A stretch of 64,000 nt of DNA from contig JAODUO010001377.1 in NCBI GenBank assembly GCA_025642075.2, positions 163,310 through 227,309 of the forward strand, given 5' to 3'. The notes under the pieces are model-generated. The model saw nothing but the letters and a program-made list of their open reading frames with translations. It did not search any database and was not told where the DNA came from. Shown here one piece after another: positions 33,557 to 45,440 of this stretch. Position 1 is the first letter of the stretch; each line of letters starts with the position of its first letter. The position numbers and the translations under genes are program-made. This DNA comes from Ridgeia piscesae. Taxonomy: Eukaryota; Annelida; Polychaeta; Sabellida; Siboglinidae.

Positions 33557-35182
33557 ACAAGCATAATACTTGCAGTATTAGTGAATAAAGTTCATTTGGA
33601 AATGTTTCTTGAATCTGCAGAACACATTTAGTTGGTTCTTTTGCTCCAATACAAATTTCAAAAATAATAATACTGAAAGTAGACTAAATCTTGGACAGTA
33701 CAGCTAAATATTACTATAGTTGATCAATCTATAAGTTATTGGCCAAGCATCTCAAGAAACATGACGTTACTGCAAATTGGCAATATGTGGAATGGGAACA
33801 TGCAAATGACCCATAATTGATGTCAGTGGGTAAAAGGTAAAAACATGGTTGACACATTAACACAGGGATAAGAAAGAGCAAGGTCTTTGCAGAAACAGTT
33901 CTAATTAAGATGAAACAAAACACAATTTGTTTAGTCATGCATCTAAAAAAGTTACTTAAAACAAACGATAAGCAACTGCAATCAACATTTTCACATCAGT
34001 AGTTAACTCAGAATGTATACCCAAAATAGAAGATTCTAATCAAATATGAGATGTCATGGAGGTTGACATCTCACTAATGGTGCATTACATTGATCAATAA
34101 TTACTAAGTTATAATGTCAGCTATAATATGGTTCATTCTCTGTTTTGCCTGACATGCATACAAATACACCAGCTCTTGTGTATTGGTTTCTGTAATCATA
34201 ATCCATTCAGAAGTTGAGTTATATTTTCTAAGTACAAACGACAATTGCAATGCCAAACTGTGCACCATGTAGACGTAATCATGTAATGTTATTACAACTC
34301 TTGGAATCCTAAGCAAATTTGGCAATTGTTTACATCATAAACTGTTTGGGGGCTATGGGAGTGTGGGTATCAATGTTATCACAGTACATATAAAACGACT
34401 TACTCAATTAAAGTGACATAATCAGAGACCATATTATTACAACTGCTAACATACAGGTTGCCACAATGTATGGATTTTGACAATACTAGCATTTCCAGTT
34501 TAGTGGGTATCCATTACTTCAGTTGTTCTATGAAAACGGCACTTTCTATCAAATTAATTGTCTTCAACAATTTAATCTTTTTAGTAAATTACCAATATAA
34601 TATCTCAGTATACACTGTAGCTACATATTGTTATTTTTATGTACATTTTAAAATGCATACACCAGAACTATTACAGTTTGTTTCTTTTTAAGTTACTGGG
34701 ATCATGTGTTTTACTGTAATTTTCATCTAAGACTTAGCCATTTGGATGACATCATATTCCAGTAGTGGAACATTCCTAATTTCTAATTACATTTATGATA
34801 TCTTATAATTTGTTAAAATAAGTGTTTTTCTAAAAAGTACAAATTTAGATAATTAGACGTTTCACCAGATAAAATGTGAAATGTCCTAGACGCAATGGTT
34901 TTGAATGTCAGAGCTTTATTTTAATGGTTTATAAACATAACATTTTAAAATATCTTAGTCCAATTATACAAGTACAAACTTAGTCTATTACACAAGTCAC
35001 TTTGGCTATAAAAGAAAGAAAAAACACCTTACTGCTTTCTCGGTAACATTCCAACAAACAACTTACAGCAATTGCATGACTATGTTGTGATCAGTTACCA
35101 TACATAATTATTTAACAGTAACAAACAGATAACAAAAAGGGATTGGTAAAACCAACCGTGTCATGTTTCTTATATTGTTATT
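33557..35182. other. intron stretch, nothing recognised
   Basis: 1.6 kb of AT-rich intron between exons B3 and A4. Several ORFs of 69-77 codons without motifs. Confidence 0.4.
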
Positions 35183-35545
35183 ATTAATATGCTATAATTC
35201 AGAATTATTTCACACAAATCTATAAATGTTAAATGGTAACTTCACAGACCTGATAGGTGTGCCACATTTACCGGCTAATAAAAGACAGAGGTCAAAATTA
35301 GTGCTGGTCGATTTCCCTACAGTTTAAAATGATTTGTAGTAATGAAACGTTCATCCCATATGTTGTATATGGGATGAGCGTTTCATTACTACAAATCATT
35401 TTAAACTGTAGGGAAATCGACCAGCACTAATTTTGACCTCTGTCTTTTATTAGCCGGTAAATGTGGCACACCTATCAGGTCTGTGAAGTTACCATTTAAC
35501 ATTTATAGATTTGTGTGAAATAATTCTGAATTATAGCATATTAAT
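35183..35545. repeat. near-perfect 363-bp palindrome
   Basis: Two 179-bp arms (35183-35361 and 35367-35545) are reverse complements with a single mismatch (TT/GC in the AAACGTTCATCC and GGATGAGCGTTT parts) around a 5-base centre GTTGT. I matched the arms base by base and found no indel. A 20-bp direct repeat with ATTAATACAAACAAACGAT follows at 35541-35580. It lies in an intron of the CUB gene. Confidence 0.95.
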
Positions 35546-36003
35546 ACAAACAAACGATATATTAATACAAACAAACGATACAGCTACTGAAAAAATTGCT
35601 ATAACTTCTACATGTATAATACATTATCTCCAATATCTTATTTCCTTAATTCATCAACTCTACCTTTATATATTTCCTAGAAACTAATTGTTGTGCAGAC
35701 AACATGCTAACATTATAGGGAACAATTTAGTTGCAAAAGTAAGTTTTTACAATTAATATAAATTATTATTACCCGTATCATCAATACATATGTCAACATC
35801 AGAAACGTCAAACAAGAATTGTTGTTGAGGATTATTTTGTTCTAACCTAAGTCAACATTTGTGTACATATTGTTAACACTCGTTGTAACAAAAACAGCTG
35901 ATTCTTACAGAAGATGACAACTATTTAATAGATTTGGTCAGGCATATAACTGCTCATGTAGAAACTGGTATATTTTCACATAAAGTATGGCATTTATGGT
36001 TAC
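35546..36003. other. intron stretch, nothing recognised
   Basis: Short AT-rich spacer before the donor of exon B3. Confidence 0.4.
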
Positions 36004-36232
36004 CTGCAGTCGTGTACTTAACAAGGAAACCCTCTTTTCTAGTATAAGCGTCAGACTTGAACGACACAAACAGGTAGTTGCTGCTGGAAATGAGGTCCTC
36101 TGGCAATTTGTCTCCACAGAATAAGCCAATCAGTGGTGCTGAATCATCCGCCCCATCATATACTTTCACGGAGTCAAAGCAACAGCTGGTGCAGAACTCA
36201 ATGTTGAACATGTTGAATTTCAAGTGAACCTT
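36004..36232 (-). CDS. CUB gene exon B3: second half of third CUB domain
   Basis: 229-bp second-half exon, phase 0 to 1. Acceptor ...ttttgtag before 36232, donor GCAG|GTAACCA after 36004, a weaker donor than most. It reads KVHLKFNMFNIEFCTSCCFD, SVKVYDGADDSAPLIGLFCG, then DKLPEDLISSSNYLFVSFKS and GFLVKYTTAG. All calcium-type acidic residues are kept. It pairs with A3 (44146-44273) across an 8-kb intron that holds a Ty3/gypsy-type remnant. It is nearly the same as exon 46285-46513, and the intron just upstream (TTCTACAAAAGATATCAAAC) is shared too. Confidence 0.9.
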
Positions 36233-37449
36233 CTACAAAAGATATCAAACACATTCAACATCACCTCTAGGTTTAGTATGTGAAGAAAAGAAGACTTATC
36301 TATTAATACAAAGGTACACATGAAAATGCAGAAGTAGTGTTATTTAAAATGTTAATGCACATGAAAATGCATGCACATTATCTTAAGAACATTCACATGA
36401 CCAAAATCTCAAATAAATATATAGCAATGTTAGTAGATGTCAGCCTCCAAAATTCAGATCTATAATAACTTTGTCATACAATTTAAAAATGGATGATATT
36501 TAAAGCAGGGAAAATTTGAATGAAACGTGGTGAAATGCTTTGAACACTGGTTAACTAAATGGTTAAAATCTCATCTGATACATTATGTTACATGAACTGT
36601 AGTTATATAAAGTGAAAAAATGTGTTCAACGTTTGAAACAGCAGTGAGTGACAGTTGTTTATCTATTACACTGCACTGGTCAATAGAGTGGTTGCAATGT
36701 TTCTAGAGCTTTCACTGAACTGTTGTCAACTGTAATGATGTATCCTTTTGATACAGCTACTCTCGCCAGGTATCACCTCTGGCTTTGTGCATCCATGCAA
36801 GCCAAGGGTTGTTGCGCTGTACGACAGTACCCCTGGCTGAATGTCTCTGCAAACCGTGGAAGTGAGTGGAGTCAAACAATAAAATTATAGCAACTGACAT
36901 TGTCAGTCACTAGTGTGCCAGACATCGGAGCAGCACAATTACCTGCCTCAATTTAAAGAAACATACACAACTGGTGGGAATCCCAATATAATGATCCATT
37001 TGCATCCTAACATATGGCGGAAATCACACGACTTGAGGCTGACCACACTCCTTGTGGGCGATTTCATTAGATGATGTATAAAGGGCAGTTTTGCAAAGAC
37101 GCCAGTGATGATAAAACATATAGCATGAAACCGGGGAAAAAAGCAGCATACCGTGTTGTCAATATAATATAGTACAGCTAATTTTACTCACTGATTATCA
37201 TACTTTCTTAAAATATATTACACCCCTATTTCTACAATGCATATTTCGTCCTCAAATCTTGATTTGAAATGAGGTTGTATACATTGCCACACATTCAATG
37301 GGAATGCTATAACCTGTAGTCACAGCGGACCAGGGCATAGGACTGAAATGGTTCAAGATAATTAAATAAGCATCAAAATAACTCAACTGGCATTTACAGA
37401 AAATGAGCAGTTATGAAAAATCTATAGTTTTGATGATACAGCTTAAGTA
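36233..37449. other. intron stretch, nothing recognised
   Basis: AT-rich. 36660-36900 is somewhat richer in GC with no coding motif. The first 100 bp next to exon B3 are duplicated next to exon B2. Confidence 0.4.
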
Positions 37450-38411
37450 AGATCATCAGAAGCAGCAATGAGCAACAGTGGGTTTAGCTTTGTTCTCCAT
37501 CATTTTTACCCTCAGTTTCATTGGCAAGTGTGACATCAGTGTCCAGTTCAGCTTCAACAGTGGGACTGTCTCTTCGTGGGATTCAAGCCGTGACAATCCA
37601 TCAGCATTTGCATTACTTCGACCAGGGCGATACCGTATCTCGAAGTTGAATGGTGCCAGTGACGCAGCCCATCTTTGTTCAAGCGCTGTCAACTTTGCCT
37701 TCTTGTTCAGGTATGTTAGTGGATTGTTGTCTGTGTACACTGTGAAAGTTCCACCAAGTAAGTAATAACGAAACTTTCCTGCGATTGCCAATTTTAAAAC
37801 TAGCATCTTTAACTTCATGGCAGAATAGTTGGCGTCATATATCTCGCCGCCATGCTAACTCGTGGCTTTCCTTCTTGTATTTGACTCAGAACTGCTACTA
37901 GTCCTTTGTCGCTTGCATCTGTCTCGGCGATGAACGGTAGGCGGTAATATGCGATGCCCAGTACTTGTGTTGTTGTAAGTGCTTTCTTCAGCGCCTTGAA
38001 GGACTCCTCACACTCTTTGGTCCAATGTTTCTCTAGGCTGTACAATTCGCTTGTCCTCTGCTTCCCTTTGCCTTGTTTACATGCAACAGTCACTGTTCCT
38101 AGAAGACCGTTCACTTTCTGGTTTGCCAAGTCAGTAGTATCTTTTACGATCAACACGCTTCTCTTTGCTACCTCAATGCCACAAACTTCCATGTCAATCT
38201 CGACATAGCCAGTGTATGGCACTTCAATCCCATTTGCTGCTCTAACAGTTAACCAACTGTGTGGGTCCATCACATCGGAAGCCAATGTCTTCAAGTGTTC
38301 TTTGAAGAAGCTTTTGGTGACTGTTGTCACTTGACTACAGTGTCCACTAGACACAGCACTGGAATTCCTCACATTTTCACTTCCAGTGTTGGCGCATGTC
38401 CAACTAAACAT
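37450..38411 (-). pseudogene. Ty3/gypsy-type pol remnant: protease and RNase H, RT core missing
   Basis: Minus strand. The retroviral-type aspartic protease region (about 38370-38090) reads SQVTTVTKSFFKEHLKTL and SWLTVRAANGIEVPYTGY. Its reading frame is shifted by a single missing base exactly at the catalytic Asp-Thr-Gly codons, so no active site is encoded in the long frame. After NQKVNGLLG the sequence jumps to the end of reverse transcriptase (KHWTKECEESFKALKKALTT) and RNase H (FIAETDASDKG, YTDNNPLTYL, RYRPGRSNANADGLSRL). The catalytic reverse transcriptase block with YxDD is absent, an internal deletion of about 1 kb compared with the family. A frame break separates 37815 and 37818. Confidence 0.85.
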
Positions 38412-38439
38412 TCAAGTTTAACTGTGTCCTGTGTTCTAG

Positions 38440-39576
38440 AGCCACTCTGTTCCTCCTCCACTACCTGCCCCTTGGTAGTGAAGCTATTTAGTTTGACGTA
38501 TGTTGTCCATGTCTCGCCTAGCGGTTCCCATTACTTTTGACACCGCTACCAGAGTGACAGTCTCTGGCATAGTGTCCTGGTTTGTGACACTTGTAGCAAA
38601 CTGCGATCCTCCTGTCTTGCAACATTGACTGGCCCCCTTATGTGCCTGTCACTACCTGTTGCAGCATTTCCTGGCTTTTAGCTAACTCTTTTTGCTGTTC
38701 TGCAATTCCTTCTAACAGAGTTTGTTGTTTCGCCATCATTTCTGCCAACGTCTTCACCGTATCATTACCATCGTGCTGCTCTACTCGTTGTTCGTCCACT
38801 CTGTGTGCATAATTCCTCACCTTCCTTCTGGATCCCATCTCTGTCTCGGTCATCCACTGAATGGCTGTCTCTCTACAGGTGATGAATGAACTGTCCGGTT
38901 CTTGCTCTACTTGTTTCTTTAATTCCCATCTCATGTATGGCTCACGAACATTTTCAATTAATTGATGGTGCAGCATGGAGTCTCCACATGTTCTACAGAA
39001 ACATTCTCCAATTGATCTAAGAGTTGAACGATTTGGTGAGAATACTCCGTGATCGTTTCTCCTTCCAATTGTTTTCGTTCATAGAAGCTTCTCTGCAGCT
39101 GTGAAACATTTGCTCTTTCCCCGAATGTTTCGCGAAGGGTCTGTAACAGAGTGTCAGGGTCTTTCATCTCATCAGGTGGTCGACATCGGATTTCTCGTCT
39201 TCCTCTAGATGGGAGATCAGGTAATCAGTCGCTTCTTTGTCTGCCAGCCGCTGTGCACGTGCATCTTCAATTCAGCCATTTACAGGATCGGCTCCAGATC
39301 CCAAAAGTTCCGTATCCTTCGTTCTCTCTGCACCACAACAGTCACTGGTGCAGCAGCAGCAGCTTCTTGTTTCTCCAGGAAATCTTTCATTTGCTGCCGC
39401 ATCGTCTCCAGCTCTTCCCGCATATTTTCTACGTTAACTTCCTCCATACACATTTCAACAGTGGCCAGTCCTCGTATCAATAAAAATGTATTGGTCACTT
39501 GCCAACACCACAAGGGCATGCTGACTGTAGATGCTTCATAACGACATCCACGATGAAGCTCGGAGGAATGATCCAC
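38440..39576 (-). pseudogene. Ty3/gypsy-type gag remnant with zinc knuckle
   Basis: Minus-strand gag in at least three frames. The N-terminal coiled-coil part has MEEVNVENMREELETMRQQM (about 39445-39380), then RNFWDLEPIL near 39290. A capsid-like part follows: KDPDTLLQTLRETFGERANV, FYERKQLEGETITEYSHQIV, then RWELKKQVEQEPDSSF. A nucleocapsid-type CCHC zinc knuckle CYKCHKPGHYARDC lies at about 38565-38606. It is followed by the protease region. Broken by frameshifts near 39180 and 38960 and a frame change before the knuckle. Confidence 0.85.
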
Positions 39577-39912
39577 ACTCCAAAATGTTCCTCCTTTTAT
39601 ACTAACAATTGGTGGCCGGCGTGGGGGCAGTAGCTTCCTGCTATATCATGGGTTTCTAAGAAGCATGAATAGGATGTGGGGGACCGTGTTGTTTAGGGGT
39701 GACGGTGTGAATCTTCCGAGAAGTGATACCAGGATATGATGGCCTGTGTGTCATGCTTCTGGCTTCTAGGATCAGGATGTGGAAAAGAATTTGTGGGGGC
39801 AGTGTTCCCCACGCGCAATTATCCAAACCTCAGATACAATTATACAACAATATCTATGATGTTAACATGATGTTCAAACTATTACAAATGTTCAGTGACC
39901 ATGTCACATTCA
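39470..39912 (-). repeat. LTR shared between two element copies
   Basis: A purine tract AGCAAAAGGGGGG (plus positions about 39913-39925) lies just 3' of the integrase ORF and is followed by TGAATGTGACATGG, the expected start of an LTR. A TATA box (TATAAAAGG on the minus strand) is at about 39593-39602, and gag begins near 39450. So this one LTR serves as 3' LTR for the integrase side and 5' LTR for the gag side. The right-hand limit is approximate and no primer binding site was fixed. Confidence 0.65.
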
Positions 39913-39963
39913 CCCCCCTTTTGCTAACATTCCCCAATGTTAAGCAAATACAAGTCACTTTGT

Positions 39964-41015
39964 TTAATCCCGGGCAGACCATGGCTCTCTGAAGGGGTTT
40001 CGGTGTTGACCCGCTGTCTTTCGCGAGGATCGCCATACGACAGGAATGTTCACGTGTGACTCGACTTCACTGGAAGTGTCTGTCATATTGTCACTCACTT
40101 CTTCAGCCGCACTGTCGTCATCATCACTGCTCGTTTGTTTGACTGCACTGTCATTGTCATGGTCAGCATCATCACTACTGCTGATAGTGCGTTCGAGTCT
40201 CCGTTGCGTTGGTAGTTGGTCGACAGGAATGCAGGGCAGCCTTCGTTTCGTTATCTTCTCTGGTTGGGGACATATCCGCAATTCTGCCTGATTCACTGTT
40301 CTTGATCCACCAAACCCGTCGGCTGGTTCAATGACATAGACGTCATTGTTGCCCTTCTTCGCAACAACTTTGTATACTTTACTATCCCAAACATCCTGAA
40401 TTTGGTTGCGTCCTCGGATGTTACGCTTCCTCAAGTACACTCTTTCTCCAAATGACAACAGAAGATCATGCGCCTGGCGATCGTAATATTTCTTCCGACT
40501 GTCCGCCTTACATTCTAGCTGTGCTTGTGCGAGTTGATAGGCATCTTGCAGACGTTGTTGGTAACGAGCGACCCAGTTGGTGGAGTCTACCTCATGTTCA
40601 TCTGTACCCAGCAGTAGGTCAACAGGTTGTCGGGGATCTCTACCAAACATGAGGTAGAATAGCGAATATCATGTACTTGAATGTGGCGTCACATTGTAGG
40701 CACTAACTACCTTGTGTAGATGATCAGCCCACCTTCTCTTCTTCTTGGCTGACAATGATCTCAGCAGATTTAAAGAGCTCACATTGCGAATTTCCAGCGG
40801 GATGATACGGAGTGGTGTGAGAACGGTGGATACCGTTCAGCTTGCAAAGTTCGCTTATCAACACTGAGTCGAAGTTGCGTCCATTATCACTATGTATGAC
40901 ACCGACAGAATTACTTACGCTTTCAATGTGTGACAGGCAACAGCCACAAATCCAGTCAACAAACCCAATTATCAATAGCCACGCTTCCTGGCAAGCCACG
41001 TAGTTGGGCTAAATT
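39964..41015 (-). pseudogene. Ty3/gypsy-type integrase remnant
   Basis: Minus strand. The catalytic core's second Asp and Glu parts are visible: IHSDNGRNFDSVLISELC and TPYHPAGNSQCE at about 40910-40780. After a frame break comes the C-terminal part with MFGRDPRQPVDLLLG, KKYYDRQAHDLLLSFGERVY, WDSKVYKVVAKKGNNDVYVI and an acidic serine-rich tail (SSDDADHDNDSAVKQTSSDD). The N-terminal zinc-binding part and first catalytic Asp are missing, as the element is truncated near 41015. It ends about 50 bp before the polypurine tract and LTR, the normal 3' end order. Confidence 0.88.
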
Positions 41016-41664
41016 GAGGCAGTCCTGATTAAGCATAATATTACATTCTTTCCTAGCCTGCCCAGGCTGACACAGGCAACATGAGGACATGCAGCTTTTT
41101 GGGAGGTCCTGAGGTGTCCTTAGAAACAACAAAAAGTAAACACATTTTTTGTACTAAGTATGAGATATGCCTATGCAAAATTGGAGAGAAAGTTGTATGT
41201 TCTAAAAGTTTTTTACAATTTTTTGGCCTTTAGAATGATCCAATCAAATAAATAATTCTCGGTTATAGTAGCAATACCTACAGCACATCTATAACAAAAT
41301 ATATAGAATCAGTTCCTCAACAGTTTCTGAGATACGGGAGCTAATAGCACACGGCAGAAGACAGAGAATACTGATGTCTTACGTTCATTGGACCTTCAGC
41401 CCAAAGGATTACAAATTATAATATTACCATGTGTGTCAGCCATATTGGTGTGATTGGCCTTGGTCAGGAATACCTTGATATAATAATGTAATTTCTATGT
41501 TACACACTTCTTGATTAGAAATTAATATAAACATTGACAGTGTGCCATATTTGTGAGGTATCAAGTTGTGGTAACCTATGGATACTTTGATGTATTGCAA
41601 AGCTGGTGGCACTAGAGCTTATGATTGAAGGTGGCTATGGGAGACTTATAGTACATGCAGTTAT

Positions 41665-41678
41665 CCGCCAGATGGCAG
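41665..41678 (+). promoter_or_regulatory. CTCF-like motif
   Basis: CCGCCAGATGGCAG matches 13 of 14 positions of the bilaterian CTCF core consensus CCASYAGRKGGCRS. Chance matches of this quality are rare but possible in 64 kb. No chromatin evidence. Confidence 0.3.
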
Positions 41679-43470
41679 GTCATACCGGGCCTGCTTCCTA
41701 CTTCCGTTTTTCAGAACAGTCAAATAATAAATAAGATATCTACTGGCACTTAAATGCCTGTTCTGTTTATGGACTTAGCAGTGAGGGCAGGCATACATTT
41801 ACCCAAATATAAAGGGAAATATAATGCTTGGGTGATAACAATTAGTCGATCTGAGGCTGAGCCGGACGGAAAATTACAGAAGCCAACACTGATAACAACA
41901 GAGTGGTGTAAGGCTCATTTCAAGACAACAGATTTAAATTAAAAACATTAATTGGGACGGATGCAATCTTGTGAGAATTTCCCGTGAATAGTATGGCTTT
42001 TATTTCATGTAACCTGTCAAGTTGTATTATGCCTGCGGAGGGTGGAGGCATGTCACATCTAGAATATTCAGAACAGGTCAAAATTCGTGGTGCTTAATTA
42101 CATAAATCTTACGTTCTGGCGTATGATACCTTGTTTCCACAGCATTTAACACATTTGTAAGACTTCATTACAGACATATTTCTATCAGATACTGATTTGT
42201 ACCTCGCATATTGCCCACCCAGTAAAAAATGTGTTATTATTATAACACATATACATTTATACCTATATAAAATAATACATGCAAGGCAATAATTACACTG
42301 CCGGAAAATTTACAAGTTTTCATCAGTTGGAAACCAGAATTGTCAACAATTGTCTAGCTGTATTTTCTGTGAATACATTTTATTGAAATACTCAAACATT
42401 TGTAGTTGTATCTAGTTATAGTTTATTGCTCGCAGTACACTGTAGGCTCAACACTTCGTAAATATAGTATACAGCTGACATGACATAGGCCCATGCATAG
42501 CAATATTCAGTTGATTGACTCATCAATGCCTAGAACAGTAATATATAGATATTCACACCGTGCTGCAAATGTTCTGCAGGCAAAGCAATATTCATATTTA
42601 GGTGTTTCATCACATCATGCATATGCTACAATAATATGTCAATAAATTACTGAAACGAATCCTGTGTTTGCGTGAACAATGTATTGCATCAATTAGTTAA
42701 TCTGCTACGAAGGCTGTATTACACGTAGGGTTCAAACTATTCCTCCTTCGAGTGCAGCATATATAGGTAACAGCTTTCTTTTTAAAGTGTGGTTGCTCTA
42801 ATAATAATAAGACACATTATTTAGTCACTAAAATACAAACTATGTTCAGCAGTGTTTACAACATTAGTTAAAAAATTACAACAACAAATATAATAAAAGT
42901 ACAAGTAAAATCATATGAATTCGTATAGCTATAAATCATTGTTGTACAAAAACTGAACTAGAGAAACTATAATTAATTAGATATGGCATTGTTGTAATTT
43001 ATATTATATGTCAATGTAGTCAAGAAATAGAAACATATATGTATGTATGTATATCTATATTATGGTGTACATAACATACGTATGTAGACAATTGCAGAAT
43101 AAATAAATATATAATAATAATAATAACATATATGCTAGTTGAGCTAATTAAAAATCAACATAAAAGGGTGAAACGTGTAGAAAAACTAGACATTACAAGC
43201 AATCTTGAAATAATTTTCTAGCATCAGACATGTGAGACAGACACCTCTATGTGTGTGACATGTATGACTTTCAGCAGTCCTAGCTTAATGAAACATTTCC
43301 ACTTTTTCTTTCCGTAACTCTCGCATCACGTTTCACATTTCAGATGTTCTAAAGACATTTCTTCATATTGCGGTTATAATGATGATAATTTGTACTATAA
43401 AAAAAGAAAAGGCTAATCTTATTTACGTCGTGCCGATGGAGTACTTCTTTACAGCGAACCCTGACGCATG

Positions 43471-43484
43471 GCGCCACCTGGCGA
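43471..43484 (-). promoter_or_regulatory. CTCF-like motif, reverse orientation
   Basis: The minus strand reads TCGCCAGGTGGCGC, 12 of 14 positions of the CTCF core consensus with the last eleven all matching. It lies 56 bp from the forward motif at 43540. Confidence 0.3.
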
Positions 43485-43539
43485 TCATAGCCTGAAACTG
43501 ATTTATAAAGTCTCCCACTGTGATGCTTTGCAGATTACT

Positions 43540-43553
43540 CCACCAGGGGGCGA
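43540..43553 (+). promoter_or_regulatory. CTCF-like motif
   Basis: CCACCAGGGGGCGA matches 13 of 14 positions of the CTCF core consensus and is the classic strong form of the core. It lies in a locally GC-richer 130-bp island (43425-43560) in AT-rich intron. Confidence 0.4.
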
Positions 43554-44145
43554 CTGTTGACAGGCCACCCGAGGGCTAACTGCATCAGGAACATGGTATG
43601 CACTGCCTTAGCTCTAACAATCTTTATACTCTCGTAATTAATACATTTGCATGACATATCTGTTAGGTTAACTGTTAATTAATTGATATTCATAAGTTAT
43701 GGCTAACGTATGCACAATTTTCTGATTAAGCTACTCGACAGTTATTTGGCATATGTATATAGTTAATCGGTTTACTGGCAGGTAAAACTTGAAAAGTAGA
43801 CTTTTTGCTAATGATTTCTCGTTTCCAGGAATCAAGAGAAAGGGTGGTGCCGCTTTTCATTTTACCTCTGATAATAAACCATACCAGTCTTACAACTACC
43901 TGCATGGCATATGGTATACTCACGTGTTCTATCACGAACATCACCCAATGGTCACAACACAAAAGTCATGAACCACTGGTTGGTGGCTCAAACTAATGCA
44001 GCCAAATGGACGGCACAGTTCCTGAAACCTCTGCACAGATAAGCATCCTCTGAAAGGCAGCTACTTTCACTTTTTTGCTATAAAATAATTTGGAGGACGA
44101 TTTGGTTTATAATTTATAATAAAAATGTTGAGTAACTGTGCTTAC

Positions 44146-44273
44146 CTTGGCTGTTTCAACCTGAATCTTCCAACTACATAGCATGTTTCCTTTATACTGA
44201 TCCACAGTGATGCCAAACGTGTCTTCTGCCTGCGTCAGATTCACTGGACTTGTGGGACATGGCACTGCAACAT
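44146..44273 (-). CDS. CUB gene exon A3: first half of third CUB domain
   Basis: 128-bp first-half exon, phase 1 to 0. The acceptor chosen is ...ttgttag before 44273, by homology with A4 and A5; a second in-frame acceptor (ttgcag before 44264) would give an exon nine bases shorter. Donor AAG|GTAAGCA after 44146. It encodes DVAVPCPTSPVNLTQAED, TFGITVDQYKGNMLCSWKI and QVETAK. Both cysteines and the CxW are kept. It pairs with B3 (36004-36232). Confidence 0.88.
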
Positions 44274-44599
44274 CTAACAACAATATCAATTAATAGTCGA
44301 CTGTAACACAACTAGTGTTTGAAAACACTTGGTAGAATATTGGCAACAGTGAATTAAAAATAGCTATATATTATTATAAATTAAAAAAATAACACAAAAA
44401 TTATTGTTTTCATATTTCTGTGAGAGCTTAGTAGGATTTTGACCTATTGTAAGGTGAAAATGGAATTTATAAAATAGCCTTTAAATAAAAAAAATTATAT
44501 TATACAAAATGTTATTTAGTTAACGTTGTGAATATCGAACAAATTGTTCAATTTTTTGTTGAAGTTTTAATATAATATTGCCTGCTTCTCCGCCTATTA
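44274..44599. other. intron stretch, nothing recognised
   Basis: Short AT-rich spacer between exon A3 and a LINE remnant. Confidence 0.4.
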
Positions 44600-45440
44600 C
44601 CTAATCCAGGATTCCCTGTATGATTGTTTTTGCAACGCAGTCATGGCGTGAGACATGCTTTCTCCTCTTCGCTTTTGCAAGAAAGGGTTCCTGTGGAACT
44701 GTCAGGACAATGATCTATCTTCAGAAGATAAAGTCATAATGTCATGTTCAGTCCACCATGTGTGTAGCAGGTACCTGATGTACATATTCTTAAACGGTTG
44801 GATCTGATCATTGTTGCAGCCATCAGTGTAACTTTCTTAGCCATAGAGCAGGATAGGAACAAGGACTCTCAACAGCCTGATCAAAGTTGGAAAGTTGATG
44901 TTGATGCTTTTCCATATCTTGCTGAATTTGGTCACTGTTGCTGTTTTGAGTGCAGTTAAGCTTTGGATCTATTTGTCTGACCGCGTTAGTTAAGTGTGGA
45001 GCTGAGATATTTGAAAGCATCCACTTGCTCCAGCTTCTGCCTGTTCATTGTGATGTCATCAGTGATGTTTTCAGTGCTGCTGACCATCATCTTGTTCTTT
45101 GCATTACTTACTTCCATGCTGTAAGCACTAGCTCTGTCCTCTAGTCTGTTAGTGGGATCCTGGAACTCGTTGCTAGCTCCAAGGTTTATATCATCTACAA
45201 ATCACATGTTGCTTCTAGGTTTGCCTCCAACAGAAACAGTGGTGCTGAAGTTGTGAAGGGCTTCTTTCGTGATGACCCCGACTGTAGGTGGTTCTAAAGT
45301 GCTCTCTTATTTGGCTGCTGAGGAGGACTACTCTATTGGCAGTCGATACAGTTTGTTGATGATTTGAGTGATGCAATGTTCAACGATTCTCTCATTTCAT
45401 CACATAAGTCAAGGGTGTTGTTTGTGACCAAAGCTCAATA
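44600..45440 (-). pseudogene. LINE reverse transcriptase C-terminal fragment
   Basis: Minus-strand remnants in order: a VDDINLGASNEFQD block (catalytic DD with altered context) near 45190, NRLEDRASAYSMEVSNAKNK near 45140-45090, then NRQKLEQVDAFKYLS near 45020. Beyond lie a thumb region and a C-terminal part RLRICTSGTCYTHGG near 44780. The layout matches LINEs with a FADD...LEKVxxFKYLGS region. Many frameshifts. The clade was not determined. Confidence 0.65.

Larger units (their letters stand above)
41016..44145. other. intron stretch with few features
   Basis: AT-rich intron of the CUB gene between A3 and the retroelement. A 62-codon plus-strand ORF at 41754-41942 (starts MPVLFMDLAVRAGIH) is unassigned. 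Three CTCF-like motifs are listed separately. Short ATA/TAA runs at 43110-43130. Otherwise nothing recognised. Confidence 0.45.

Noticed and set aside
41754..41942. 62-codon plus-strand ORF starting MPVLFMDLAVRAG
   Set aside because: No recognised family and no supporting context; mentioned only as unassigned.
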